Shown piece after piece: positions 21,868 through 34,161 of a stretch of DNA of 64,000 bases; position 1 is the stretch's first letter, and the number at the start of each line of letters is the position of its first letter. The position numbers and the translations under genes are program-made. The notes beneath the pieces were generated by a model. That model did not search any database, was not told the DNA's origin, and was given only the letters and a program-made list of their open reading frames with translations. The DNA lies in the NCBI GenBank assembly GCA_963281255.1, contig OY725492.1, positions 3,649,104 to 3,713,103 on the forward strand, read 5' to 3'. The stretch is from Aphrocallistes beatrix. Lineage: Eukaryota > Porifera > Hexactinellida > Sceptrulophora > Aphrocallistidae.

Positions 21868-23616
21868 TCAGTTCTTCCCATCCTTCTGCTGTTGCGGCAT
21901 TTGCTGTTGCGGCTGCTGCTGCTGCTGCTGTGCATATGGGTATTGGTAGCCCAGCTGTCTGAAGTACTCGGCCCACTGAGCTTGTAGGTCGGCGGAGGCG
22001 GCAGGCTGCCCGCTTACCTGGGTCTGAGTGGCGGGGGTTGCCGAGGCAGCGGTGGGCACTGCTGCCTGTGCGGGAGCTCCAGGTGTCTGATTCTGCTGCG
22101 CTGCGGCCATGGCTGCCGAGTAGTACTGCTGGTAGTAGGCCGTCCAGAGCAACTGCTGCTCTTTCATCTGCTGGGAGACGGCAGCTGAGGCTGCTGGGTT
22201 GGAAGCACTAGTCTGCACAGGATTGGCTGCCGACTGTCCGCCCGCGTAAGCGAACCCTAGTGCACCCCACGGGTTTGCGGCCGCCCCAGCCTGCATCTGG
22301 TACGGGTACACAGCCGCTGGCGCCTGGGCGGGGTTGGGAGGATACGAAGCAGGTGGATACACCTGGGAGGCTGTCATTCCTCCGGTGCTGTTCTCAACCA
22401 CCTGTCGGATCAAGATCTGAGCGTAACTGATCTGAGCCTGAGTCCCACGGATATTGAACAACCGTTCGTGCGGGTTGTTCTGAGTCGCTTTATTTATCTC
22501 TATGTGAGCACCACACTGCCTCTGTAACTCGCGGATTTTCTCACCACCTTTCCCGATGACCAGTCCACACTTTCCAGCGGGTACAGCGACGGACACAGTT
22601 AGGACCCCTGGACCTTGCGGGTTCGGCGTGGTACCGCTCTTCCCTTGCTTCTGTATCACCTCATTCATAACCTCCTGCACCATCTGATGCCCCTTCTCCA
22701 CTGCGTCGGGCGGGCCAGTGAGAGTAGCGATGCGATGCGAAGTTGCATTTGAGTCGTTCTGGAACTGCAGGCGAGCACCAGATTGAGTTTGGATCTGCCG
22801 GATGGTCTCTCCTTGTCGGCCTATAATCACGCCGACTAGGTCACGCGGTACCTGGATCTCGACTGTCTGGATGGGTCCACTAAAGTCCCCTGTCAGCCCT
22901 CTGGCCTCTGCGTCCTTCTGATCCAGCAGCTGTCGCACAAGCTGCTTGCCCTTCTCGATATTCGGATGCATTCCTTGCAGCCTCAGTGGTTTCTCGGGAG
23001 CACCTTGGTATACTCCGTCCTGTATCATCTGCATCTTGCAGTTCGCCTGCTCCTGCAGACTCTTGATCATCTCCCCGCCCTTGCCGATCACCAGCCCCAC
23101 TTTCCCCGCGGGGATCATCATCTCATGAGTCTCCATTTTGAAGCCCCCTCCCATCGGGGGATCGGACACAATGTTCGCTTCGTCTATGATTTTCTTGATC
23201 ATCTGCTTCGCTATTTCTACGTTCTCTTCCCTCCCGGACATGGTCACGTGTCGCAGTGGCTGATTGAGACCGTCAGGAGGGTCTGGAGCCACCTGTATCA
23301 CAGCCTGCGAGTCCTGCTGCAGTTTGGTTATGGTCTCCCCTCCCTTCCCTATCACCAACCCCACGTAGCGACTGGGGATCTCCATCTCGAACTTGATGGA
23401 GCCGTCGCTAGCCCAGGTCACGCGATTCATTCCCTTGCCGAGTTCTTCTATGTCTGCATTGAGGTCTGCGGCGCGTTTGCTCTCAGGAATGTCGGCTTCA
23501 TCTGTGAAGCCTCTTTTGCGGTTGTAATTCTTCTCAGCAGCTTCCGGATTGTTCATCTTAGCCGCGATTTCTCTCGCTCGTCGCATTGATTCTGCGAAGT
23601 TTTCGTTTTGTTCCAT
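21868..23616 (-). CDS. FUBP: FUBP/KSRP family four-KH protein
   Basis: 582 residues in one coding exon from the ATG at 23616. Four KH domains with intact loops: GKGG about residues 90-93 (YVGLVIGKGGETITKLQ), GKGG about 178-181, GRQG about 266-269 (LVGVIIGRQGETIRQIQ) and GKGG about 355-358. After KH4 comes an Ala/Pro/Gln-rich region, then two Tyr motifs of the FUBP type (LLWTAYYQQYYSAAMAA; LQAQWAEYFRQLGYQYPY) and a Gln-rich end. Members bind single-stranded DNA and AU-rich RNA and act in the nucleus in transcription, splicing and mRNA decay. The arrangement (KH1-4, Tyr motifs last) is that of FUBP1/KHSRP, and the length is close to the family's 640-710. A splice acceptor (TTTATACAG) lies 7 nt before the ATG on the minus strand, so a 5' noncoding exon, or a trans-spliced leader, is likely. 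Confidence 0.92.
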   Translation of the reverse strand: MEQNENFAESMRRAREIAAKMNNPEAAEKNYNRKRGFTDEADIPESKRAADLNADIEELGKGMNRVTWASDGSIKFEMEIPSRYVGLVIGKGGETITKLQQDSQAVIQVAPDPPDGLNQPLRHVTMSGREENVEIAKQMIKKIIDEANIVSDPPMGGGFKMETHEMMIPAGKVGLVIGKGGEMIKSLQEQANCKMQMIQDGVYQGAPEKPLRLQGMHPNIEKGKQLVRQLLDQKDAEARGLTGDFSGPIQTVEIQVPRDLVGVIIGRQGETIRQIQTQSGARLQFQNDSNATSHRIATLTGPPDAVEKGHQMVQEVMNEVIQKQGKSGTTPNPQGPGVLTVSVAVPAGKCGLVIGKGGEKIRELQRQCGAHIEINKATQNNPHERLFNIRGTQAQISYAQILIRQVVENSTGGMTASQVYPPASYPPNPAQAPAAVYPYQMQAGAAANPWGALGFAYAGGQSAANPVQTSASNPAASAAVSQQMKEQQLLWTAYYQQYYSAAMAAAQQNQTPGAPAQAAVPTAASATPATQTQVSGQPAASADLQAQWAEYFRQLGYQYPYAQQQQQQPQQQMPQQQKDGKN

Positions 23617-26600
23617 GGACTGACTGTATAAACATCAAATATCATAAATAATTTATTTTCAAATTTAGTTTTTATAAATTTTATCATAATGAAACATAAT
23701 AAGCAAAAGTGTATAAAATAGTAGAAATAATCATTTAGAAAGTATAACAAACACAAATATAGTTTGAAAAAGAATAACTAAATCGCGATTTAGATCTGGG
23801 AACAAACGAATCGGGTTTAAATATTAGCAATCATCTCTTTTTAATTTTGAATCCCTCTACCTGATCTAGTAGTCTACCCAATCTGTTTATAATAAAAGTC
23901 ATGAAAAAAAATTATCTCTAACTATTCATGTCTCTAACTACTTATCTCTAACTATATTGATCTATATACTATATGACAAAGGAAATAAATTAATTATCAA
24001 AAATTGAAGTTGGTACTTGTATTCAACTACGCACAATGAATGATGACGTAGGATAGTATAGTATTTAATAACATACACGAATGTGAAATATTTCTATAAA
24101 TGGGAGGAGAAATTTGACCAAATAATTGGTCCAATTAGATTTAAAACATACATTGTGATGAAATATGGATAATTAGGATTTTACTAGTGAAGTATTTGCA
24201 TGATAATTAAATTCGATATAGGATCAACGTACGAACTCGTTATCGTCAATGTTAAGTTAATAAAAAGGATGAACGGGCGGGGTGCAGTGATCAAAAAGGG
24301 TAGATGGATTAACTACGTAACTCACCACCTCAGCAACAGTCACCCAGCAAAGCGTTTCCTAAAATAGAGAGATGATGAAGTGTGGATACATTGGTTAGGT
24401 TGAATCCATCAGTGAACTAATAGCAAAAAACATCATGTTCACACTTCGCACTACTAAACACTGTTCATATACTACATAATACGTATGTCTGTTAAATGGT
24501 TCGCATAATAACAAGATTGCTCGATGGAAAGTAAACTTTCAGGAACTAGCTATCTCGTCAATAATCTAGAGAAGTGTCGATATGTGTATGATTGGAATTA
24601 TCATCAAGTAATCAGGAATTACAAGTAAGATGAGTAAACACATCGTTTTGTGTCGTTTTGTGTTGTAAACTAATGAATATTTTGATGCTGTTAGGACTCA
24701 ATAAATTTGAATAAAAAAGACACCAAAATAGACACATACGTAGTAATTGCCTTATTTTCAATGCAACTGGACTGATCTTTTAATATTTTCGACAATATTT
24801 CCTTTTAACAAAATTTACAACAATCAGTATTATATATCTACTTGTATGTGTATGGAGTGCCTTAGTAATGAGAAGCAATATTGGTAATTTGGTATTTAAA
24901 TAAATCGTGAGCAAGATTCTGTGATTAAGCATGCATACGAAGTTACTGTCTAGCAAAAAATAAGACTTGTGTATTCAAACGCACGTACTTATTTCGAACG
25001 TAATGGATAGTTAGGATCTGTTTTTCGCCTGAAATTAATTAATTTTGACAGGGAAATTAGTATTATCCAAACTTATGAAACATGACCCATGGAACATCTG
25101 CTGATCTTGGTGATAACATTAAAAATGACAAAAAACGCATTGGGAAAAATCGTAATAAAACAAAACCGCTAAATACTATAGATATGCAATTATTTACATT
25201 TGTTAATATTGTAGATATAAATATTAATTTTTATTAATAATATGAAGAAGCAAAGCAATTCGAAATTAAAAGGAACAATTCAAATTTAAACTGATACAAA
25301 TTAGGCATGAAAATAACGTACCTTCGCATCCGTACGATCTTACCAGAATAAGAGTATACAGCCTAGCGAATTATCAGATGCAACTTATTGGTGAGTTGAA
25401 ATATGTCCATTCCATCCTCATAAACAAACGAAATCGAAATTGGACGAAAATTTACCAAAAATGACAAAGAATCGCATCATTGAAACAAATTTAAAATTTC
25501 AATCATAATAAGAATGCATTACAGGATACTATTAATTAAGAAATAATATTCAAAATTGCTCTTGAGAAAGTCCCATGGCAATCTCCCGAGATAACTAACT
25601 AGAGTAGAGAGACAAAGTCAGATATTTATTCATTTCGCATTAATTGAAAAAGATACATTTCATTTCACACACCAGCATCCAAATATCAGTTTAAAATATA
25701 TTCAAAATTGCAGAATGTATCAAATGATGAAAAAAAGAAAATTTATCAAAGTAGTACGAATATAAATATCTTAAAATAATGAGTTTGTAATTTTTCATCC
25801 AGTAATACATATTGTTGGTAGAATCATGAGTATGCATTGGATTATCTCTTCCACATGTTAATTTCTATATTTTCATTTTAATTAAACAAAAACTTAAAAG
25901 TAGTCACCATTAGATAATGCAACTCCATAAGAGACCGAAACAAATGCTGCCAGATTGAATAGCGATTGGATTAACTTAAAATTATTGGCTTTGAATCAAT
26001 TTGATACTTTAAGCTTTTACTTATATCTCGATTAAGTTTTGTAGTCCTGCTTTTGTTGTAGAATCCTTAATTTTTTTCATATTAGCAAGGAAAAAATCCA
26101 ACAGAGAAATTAATTAGTTTTTTTCCAGAAAAAAAAAGCTTTTAAATTGTCCAAAATATGCTTCAAATTATAATCAATCTAACGAAATATCTCCTACACT
26201 TGCTTGATATTATCATAAAAATAATCAGAGCTAAGAATATCACATTTTACTGCACAATACTTGAAGAGATATTAATTATCCAAGAATCCTAGATACGAAA
26301 TAGTTTTCCCAAAAGTAAAAAATGTCCAAGATATTTTTTTAAAAAATCATCTTAAAGTCAAGATGCATCAAAACCAAAAAGAAAATTAAGGGTGTAGAGA
26401 TGTTAACGTTCTAAAGAAATGGCTAGTTAGCCGCAAAAATCCCTAACCAACAAATCAACTCTAATTTTAACATAAATCGTACAGAGCGAAATCATCCATA
26501 AAATTATACATACGTACAGTCAGTAATCAGAAATGAGAGAGTTCAGATCACAAGTGATTATCGGATTACGTTAACAATCGTAAGCAACAAAATTAAGTTA

Positions 26601-26684
26601 TTAGAATCACATCAATGATGGTGAATGAGAGTTCTTAAGCTTGCGTGTTTGAAGAGAAGCTGTACTTATCAGACAGAAACGTAC
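23617..26684. other. AT-rich region upstream of FUBP
   Basis: No long frame. The only structured piece is a 33-nt minus-strand segment at 24326-24358, bounded by an acceptor (CTATTTTAG) and a donor (GTGAGT); it may be a noncoding leader exon of FUBP. A second weak exon-like piece lies on the minus strand near 25322-25365 (donor GTACGT). Both rest only on splice-site likeness. Confidence 0.3.
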
Positions 26685-26959
26685 CAGGGCCAGTGCACGA
26701 TATGGCGAAATTCTTGTGGAGAGGAGATATCGATCTTACGTATAACACTAGTTTCCTTCTGTTTCGGTTTCGCATGTATTTTCAATTTGGTAATGAAATT
26801 CTGTCTCATCTTAAATTTGAGACAATTATTTTTCTCCGGATTGACTGTGATGTTCCCTCGGAGGCAGCATTTCTTTTCTTCTTCCTCGATATTGTACTCC
26901 GCCCAGCGATTTCGAGGTTTAATCAGATGAATGCAACTGTGTTTTCTCCCGAGAGGCAT
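26685..26959 (-). CDS. Possible CRIB-motif small GTPase effector exon
   Basis: From the ATG at 26959 the minus strand encodes a basic region (KFKMRQNFITKLKIHAKPKQ), then IDISSPQEFRHIVHWPW. ISSPQEFRHIVH fits the Cdc42/Rac-binding consensus I-S-x-P-x(2,4)-F-x-H-x-x-H, preceded by basic residues as in WASP and Borg proteins, but the usual Val-Gly after the last His is Trp-Pro. A donor (GTACGT) follows at once, ending this exon in phase 2. If unspliced, the frame ends at 26669 and makes a 96-residue protein. No other domain or partner exon was found. It could be a diverged effector, one exon of a larger gene, or chance. Confidence 0.35.
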
Positions 26960-27808
26960 GGTATCAAAGAAATCGCACACTGGTTGATCGTGATCGGATT
27001 AGATAAAATTCAAACAAGCTGAAGCACTTATACTAATGGATCAGTGGCTGCACAAGACTGTGGAAGCTCTTCAATGTCCCTATTCATTAAAAATAGTCTT
27101 TCATTGCTTTCATTGAAGCAGAGATTTAACAGGTCTTTCTGAGTCTGCTGCAACATTACAAACCATTGACTTTTCCTAATGACAAGATGGTTATGCACAC
27201 CGAAGGATTATGCAAGAAGCCGTGGGATTATTACGGGTTCAATGGTCCAAATGCATAGGAAATTCAGAGAATTGATGCACGATCATCGTTATAAAGGTTA
27301 CCACACTGGAATAATATCGTATTCAGAATTAAGAAGGGAGGAATAATTAGAAAGATAATTCTTAATTGATTGGAAGCAGTTGAAAGCCATAATAACAAGT
27401 GAGTTAGTCTAGACAGGTACAGATACATGACCACGAAAGGTACAGAAAGGTCTATCAGACGTGTATCCCTGGAGATAATTGAGCTGGAAACAGCCTTTAA
27501 AGCAATTATATCATGTTATCGCGCAAACTAGACGCATCGACTCGGCTAGGATTCATTATCCCCTCAAAAGAAATAAACTCTAAAACCTACTAACGAATAT
27601 TAAATATCGGCGTATGAGGGCTAAAATGGTTCTAAATTACATCAAAGGTGGCAATGTACAATACAGTACTATTTTTAGCATCATTCAAAATTTAGGCATA
27701 ATTAAAATTTTGGTAGAACAATTTAAAACCATCAAATTAACACCCCAATTATGATCCAATTTCGCATTTTTTTTAACATTTCTCTCACACTTTGTTATGA
27801 CTTATCAC
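26960..27808. other. Intergenic
   Basis: AT-rich, no gene supported. Open plus-strand frames here are antisense to the CRIB-motif frame. Confidence 0.35.
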
Positions 27809-28010
27809 CAGGGTTTCATCCAGCTTTCCGAAGTCATACGCCTAAATGGGCGCCACCATTTTTATACGCGCCTAGACTCTGCATTTTATATATGTTTTAT
27901 GCCACGCGCCTAAGTAGGCGTATGCCGCGCGCCTAAATCATACGCCTAATTATGATCCATGGGATCAAATACGCGCCTCTAGGCGCGCCCAGTACGCCTG
28001 GATGAGTCTG
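27809..28010. mobile_element. hAT MITE with 8-bp target duplication
   Basis: A 202-bp unit, ends CAGGGTTTCATCCAG and CTGGATGAGTCTG, flanked by CTTATCAC at 27801-27808 and 28011-28018. The interior is a GC-rich run of short alternating repeats of TACGCGCCTA and its complement, unlike the surrounding AT-rich DNA. Non-coding. Confidence 0.85.
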
Positions 28011-28018
28011 CTTATCAC

Positions 28019-30026
28019 AATTGTATGATCGCAGTTGTGGGAATAAATTCGAAATGTTCTCCGAACGGAAAAATCTTCAGAAATTCGTTGAGAAAGGATA
28101 GAATTCGTTAAGATTCGAATATACGTTTAGTTCTATCATAAACCACTGCCATAAGTGAATCATTATTTTTAAAAGTTAGATTATATCAATAAAAATGTCT
28201 TGTAATTATTTTAAGAGATAAAATTTAAGTAATTGAGGAGAGGAGAATCTTTAAGAATTCAAAAATCCTTCTCATTAAGAAACCTGTGATCATTGAATAT
28301 GGCTTGAGGTGATTTAAATGTCATATTTTAGCAAACTATTGTAACTAGATCAGTTGTGGGATAGTTTGGATACAAAATTCTATCACACTACTTTAGTGGA
28401 TTTACGCATTGGAATGTCATGTTCAGTGCTAAATACATCTAGGAGATACGTCTGGAGCAGATATGTGCTGGCCTATCAACAGAGTGTGCTGTATGACGAT
28501 AATGCGGAATTGCAAAGGTATGCTGTGTGTCATATTGATGAATTTAATAAATATTTATCAAACTTCTGCGGAAAGGAATTTGGTAATCGTAACTATTCAT
28601 TAAAGTGAGAGCTAGGCTAAGATATTTCTGATTTGGACGAATTTAGAGTTTCATGAATTATAGCATAATATCCATACATACCAACCGTCCCGTTATTTTT
28701 TTGGGACGTCCCGCTTTTTTCACTCTTCTATTGAGCTAATTTTCGTGTCCCGTTTTTACATGAAATTTTTTATTACGTCCCGCTTTTTTTATTACATGTG
28801 TCTAATATTTTCGATCGTGTCCCACAATGTCCGCATGAAAAATGTGATCGGAAATATCTGGACTTAATTATGTACAAAATTAAAAATATATATTCTCCAT
28901 TAATGTCCGTTATAGTGAAAATACTGTGTATGAATACTGTATTATTTGTAGCTACGGAATAAAGAATGGGACAGAAATCAAATTTGTCAGAAGACTGCAA
29001 GAAAAAAGGAAGAAGAAACCGCGCAACTACGATTAATGTCAGAGAACAGATGCAGCTACGAAATAACTACCGCACTAAGAGAACTTGTTAATTATACTTT
29101 AATTGTACTTGTATGTGATTGAGATAGCATCCCAGTACACTCCAATACAGAATAAGAAAACTGAATTTAGTTCAATTATCTGCGTGATTATACAACTGCT
29201 GTTCTAATTCTTCAGGTTATTGGGTAGTAAGGGGTTGGAGCTTAGAAATTCATGAAAGTAAGGACATTCAGGGATTCTTACATAATAAGAACAAAGACAA
29301 TAAAAGAATTCAAATAAATAAACAGAAAGATTATTCAGAGGTGAACTCATCAAATTATCAATTCGCATTATTTAATTGTATGTATATACGGCTTTGTTAG
29401 TGCCGCGATTCTGTGAATTCAGATCTGCTCTAAAATGAGGTTCTATTTGATCACATCACTCGAATTAAAATATAATTAAAATTAATTATATATAAAGCAT
29501 TTATAAGTAAAAAATATTTCAATATATAATATCTCTCAGCTTAGTTCTAGTTTGTATGGAAGCACAAATATAAGATCAAAAAGTGGACATGATTAAATCG
29601 AGTTCAGAGTACAAGAAGAAAATAAAATAAATTTGCATTATCAATCGTTCCAAAGCTTTTAAGAAAAAGAAATATTTATCAAATTAAAATATCTAAAATA
29701 GAGTATTCATTATTATCATTACTACAGTGTTATATCATAATATTCAAGTACAACAACAATGGATAGCTGACGCTCATAATCAAACAATAAAGTGCCTAGT
29801 ACGCAATTGAGATAAATCATACAAGTAGTATTTGGAAAAATCAGCAAATCATACGTAAGATTATGCAATAAAAATACGAGAGAAGGCGAGATAATATAGA
29901 ATGCCAACTGAAATCAACTGCTCATGGCCAGTTTTAAGTAAATCGGTCTATGGAGGGACATTGTATAATTAAACTTATCAGATTAACAGTATAGGGCAAC
30001 CTACCTGAAGGAGACGCTGCTCTGAG
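28019..30026. other. AT-rich region 3' of EXOSC10
   Basis: An 84-residue open frame at 28354-28608 (+) follows an acceptor-like TAACTAG, contains YVWSRYVLAYQQSVLYDDNA, and resembles nothing I know; it is not called. Positions about 28684-28830 hold a repeat rich in GTCCCGCTTTTTT-type words on both strands, also seen near 50535-50575. The rest is unremarkable. Confidence 0.4.
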
Positions 30027-33000
30027 TTAACTGGGCCAGGGCACACCGTGGTGCCTAACAAACGGCTGAGGCGGTGGGAACCTGTTAAACGGGGGACCTC
30101 CCCTCAAGCCCCAAGGGGGCTCCCAACGGGGGAACTGGTACGGGGGGTGAGGGTACGGATGCGGATGCAGATGCGGAGGGGGGCGGTACATGTGCCTGTT
30201 AGAGACTGGTGGGTTATAATGCATGCGGTTGGAGTTATGATTTGGCTGATACGGGGGAGGGACTGCTGAGTAGTCGAACGGTTGGAACGGTCTATCTCCT
30301 CTCCCTTCATGGACCATCCCCGTGTTCGGATTAAACGGTTTCTTTTTATTCCTTTTCGATCTGATTGTGACCCCATTCCCTCTGTTCCCACCCTCCTTCT
30401 TCCCTTCCTCCCTACTCATCTTCCCAACTAAGATCACTTCATTCGACTTCTCATCACTGAGTTTCTTTTTTTTCGAATCTCTCATCTCCGTCTCGCCTCT
30501 GCCCTCTACCTCTTCAGGTATATCCAAAGCAGGCGTATTGACATGCCTGTGCGACTTAGCAGTTGAGAAGGTGAGCATACCATGGGAGCTAGGCTTATCT
30601 TTATCTGGAGCCAAGTATATAACATCCTGTTCCAAGATAGCGTCACTCGAGTGGGAAATAGGTTCTTGCAAGTCATGCTTTATCGAATCTCCACCACCTT
30701 GAGGCTTCATGAAAAAGTGCCGGAAAGGATCTTGAAATGTTGCAAGGACCTTGCTGACTAAAGCGCTCCTTTTCATCTCCTCCTGAGTGGGAGACATTAG
30801 CAAGGTGTTAAGGGTTGGAACTGCTTCACGGATGTTGATGGAATGGCTGATCGTGGGTGTAAACTGATTCGAATCGTTACTCTGCTCTATCGCTACCTCC
30901 AGCACGTTGGAACGCTTAGGTATGCTCTGCGTCTCACTGCTACTCAGCCTCTTGCTCCTTCTCTCTGGCGTAGGAATGTACATACTCCTGCCAGTCTCGA
31001 TGTAGTGCCGCTTCGCATGGTCATATATCATGGCCACCTCGTGGATACAGCTGCTCAGGATGGGAGGGATAGGGTTACAGCAGGCTAGAATGCCGTGCAT
31101 GTCCCCGGGCATCTTGTCCGTGATCTGGAACAGCATGGTCCCCGGCAGCACGTACTCACAGCTCTCGTCCTTCTCACGGGCGGTGCGGTCCCTCCAGGCG
31201 TACACTGCCCTGCATGCCTCTCTCTGGATGGCGGAGAAAGAGTGGACGTTTTTAGAGATAACTTTGAAATGACCCCAAGAGTTGAAAACGGGTTTAGTGT
31301 ATACTTTCAAGCAAACCAGTCTGCTCTTGTCCAGTGCCTAATACGAGTGAAGATCAAATCTACCATGAATGTGCAGAATAGTGCTGTTATGTACGCTCTT
31401 ATTGTACAAGCAATTATGTTAACAATGGATAGAAGTGAATATACAAATGTGTTCCGTGAATTAGCCATTACCATGGATTACTAATGGATAGAGCTACAGC
31501 CTTCAGAATCACTATTTGTCAATTGTCAAAATCCGAACAAAACTACACTAAGTCCGTTGCCATTATTAAATACGCAGGCGTTACTGGATCAAGAATCGCT
31601 ACCAACCATCTCACCTGTTTAAGCAGGTCTACCGAGTCAGTGCTCCTCCTAATCAGCTCGTTCCGCATCCGGTGGTAGATGTAGAGCAGATAGTGCGTGT
31701 CTTCCCGCGCATACCTCTCCATGAGTAGAGGGAGCGGCCTAGCTCTCCAGTCGGCCATCTGAAACTTCTTGCTGGCCTTAACGTTACAGCAGTAGTTGAG
31801 CAGGAATGCTAGCGACTTCTTGGGCAGATCCAGCAGGACGGAAGCCTGGTGAGTGTCAAACATCCCCACCAGATACAGTCCGAAGTCCCTCTGCAGCCAC
31901 TGCACGTCATGGTCTGCGCCATGGAGTACCTGCACTCGGAGGAACGCATTGGAATAGCAGACTGAAATAGTATAAAAGGAAATTAGTTTCTCTGAAAGAC
32001 AACCTTAACGATTGCGGGGTTACTGAATGGGTCCAGCAGTCTGTGCATGGACTGGCCTACGCGGAGCGGGTCTACGATGTAGTCGTGCCCCTTCACTGTT
32101 ATCTGCACGAGGCAAGTGAATCCGAGGTAAGACCGGTAGTCGTGGTGCTCCAGGTCGATAGCGATCTCAGTCGACTGCTTCAGCTGCTCTACCAGTGCGT
32201 CCAGCCGCTCCTCAGTGGAGATGAGCTCGTACGTGTGGCTGTCGAGGGGCCCTGGGTTGTCAGGATCACTGAGTGGGAGGTAATAGAAATGTGATAGAAC
32301 AGCGGTGTTCATGAGTCAATGGCAGTTCTGGACATAATAGTCTGTGTTAGAACGGAGTAGTCTGGTACCAGACATTAGAACGAGCCTGCTTAAGATATTG
32401 AGTAGGCGATGAACGAGAGGAGGAAACACTATAGAATCAAGTCAGTGTTATTGAAGTACGAAATTTAGCAAAAAAGATTTCTAATATTCGATTTTTGACG
32501 GTTTAGTGGCGCATCACAGCAAAACCACTGTTTTGTTTTCTGGGAATGGGTCACATTCAGATCGAAAAAGAATAAAAAATTGTCAGATTCGTGTCCAATT
32601 TAGGTCAGATTAAAATTCTCAATTTGTGTGCAGGCTGCGGTTTCACTGTAAGGACTTCACGGACTTCACAGAATTTCGGTCACATGGAAATTGCGTGTAT
32701 TTGTCGATTTGCTAAATTTGTCGCTCCCTACGTTAAGGGAATTGCCGGCACATTCTAACTCTAACTCAAATTAGAAATAAAAGGGTTTAAAACCAAACCA
32801 CTCAAAACTAGTAACATAGTTGTGGTTTTCAAGAAGTGGGCCAGTACCTGCTGGAGAAGAGAGAGGGTGAGTAGTTGACCTCTTGCAGCTCTTCGAAGTA
32901 CGGATGCAGTCTCTCCGGACCCTGGGATCTCATCTTGGTCAGGAGGTCGTCCAGAGAGCTGTGGTCGCTGCTGACGGGGTCGGAATGCAGACTGTTGGGC

Positions 33001-33653
33001 TTTATCCCTCCTCTCAGAGAGGGGATGAAGGGCGCATCAGAGTTGTCCACACCTTCTCTGCAGATCTGCGGTTTTTGTATCCGATTCGAGCGCGACATCT
33101 GTCCGCGCGCCCAGTGGTTGAGAGGAGCGGCCGTGTACTCGAGTCGGTTCCACTGCGGAAGCTGTGAAGTTCCTGGGAGGACGGCGGAGTAGGGGGAGGG
33201 TGCTGTGTAGGAGGGAGGGGGGACAATATCGGGCTGAACGACTAGGGGGTAGGAAGGGGTGACTGGGGGAGGAGGAGCGACCCCATTGAGGATGTCAATA
33301 AGGTGCCCCACCTGCTCGATTCCCGCATCGTTCGTCTCAACCAATTTTTCAAACAGTTCTTCTAATTCAGGCGCGGAATTGTTCCCATGGTTGTTTCTCC
33401 CAAACCGAGACAGGACGGGGTTCACTCCCTGGGAGAGGTTCTGGATGAGCGAGAAAATTCGCTGCTGCATCTTGCTGGAGAAAAACCGGAAGCCAGGAAA
33501 TGAGGAGTAGTAGTCGTAATCGCTGCTCACCTGAGGCAGGTCGTGAGAGAGGCGAGTGAGGGTGATGAGGCTCTGGAACGCTTGCTTAGAGAAGGATTCT
33601 ACCTCCAACTCTGGTGAGGGATTGTCTCCCAATTCTGTGGTAGTCTGCTCCAT
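30027..33653 (-). CDS. EXOSC10: Exosome component 10 (Rrp6) 3'-5' exonuclease
   Basis: Four exons, 32848-33653, 32004-32268, 31615-31929 and 30027-31325, with GT-AG introns of 579, 74 and 289 nt, give 894 residues (human 885). Order: PMC2NT domain in exon 1 (about 20-110); the conserved HPYFEEL; the DEDDY exonuclease in exons 2-3 with AIDLEHH (D307, E309), HGADHDVQWL (D365) and YAREDTHYLL (Y430, D434); an HRDC domain at the start of exon 4 (AIQREACRAVYAWRDRTARE); then EYVLPGTMLFQI and a basic, Pro/His-rich tail. All five catalytic residues are present. The enzyme trims and degrades rRNA, snoRNA and aberrant RNAs as the nuclear exosome's distributive nuclease. The phase-0 joins at K|V (exon 2-3) and Q|S (exon 3-4) restore the human-like text. 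The exon 4 acceptor (CTGGACAAG) has a poor pyrimidine tract; I chose it because it alone keeps the frame and SRLVCLK. Confidence 0.93.
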
Positions 33654-34161
33654 TCCTGAGTCGAGTCGAATTGAAAGGGGGCTTTGAATTTAGAATTTAA
33701 CAACGGGAACAGTGTCTACAAGTATACATGTTATTTCATAGGTCCCAAGTTTGAGTGGCCCAATGCGGTCACCCTAAGTCAGGTACCCTATCGGGACCAG
33801 TCTGACTCTGGCCCCAGGTTTGGTATTATTTTCTAAAACTTGATGCATATTAGTAATCAAGAATTGTTCGCATATGAGATTCTGGTCATGCTCTCAAAAA
33901 ATTTTAAAAATCATTCCTACCGAAATTTTATTTTCTGAATTCTGAGACCATTTAGGTGCAAGGTGAATGGTTCTACTTCTAGCATACAAATGAGTCACAA
34001 AGAGCCATTAAATAGTTCAAACAGCTTATGACATTCAAATTCAGTAAAATTGAAAAGAAATAAGGATTTCAGCGCAAATGCAGTTTTAAAAGATGTAAAG
34101 ATGACGTCATAATCGAGTGATGAGTCATCATTTTTTGAGAATTGTTTACTTTTTGTGTCTA
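33654..34161. other. Upstream of EXOSC10
   Basis: Holds the EXOSC10 promoter side. A fragment of the CRE-bearing repeat lies at about 34099-34140 (TGACGTCATAATCGAGTG, then TGAGTCATCATTTTTTG), in which the CRE and AP-1 words are intact. Confidence 0.5.

Noticed and set aside
28354-28608. 84-residue plus-strand frame
   Set aside because: It has no ATG near its start, no recognised homology and no partner exon; kept only as a note in the intergenic entry.
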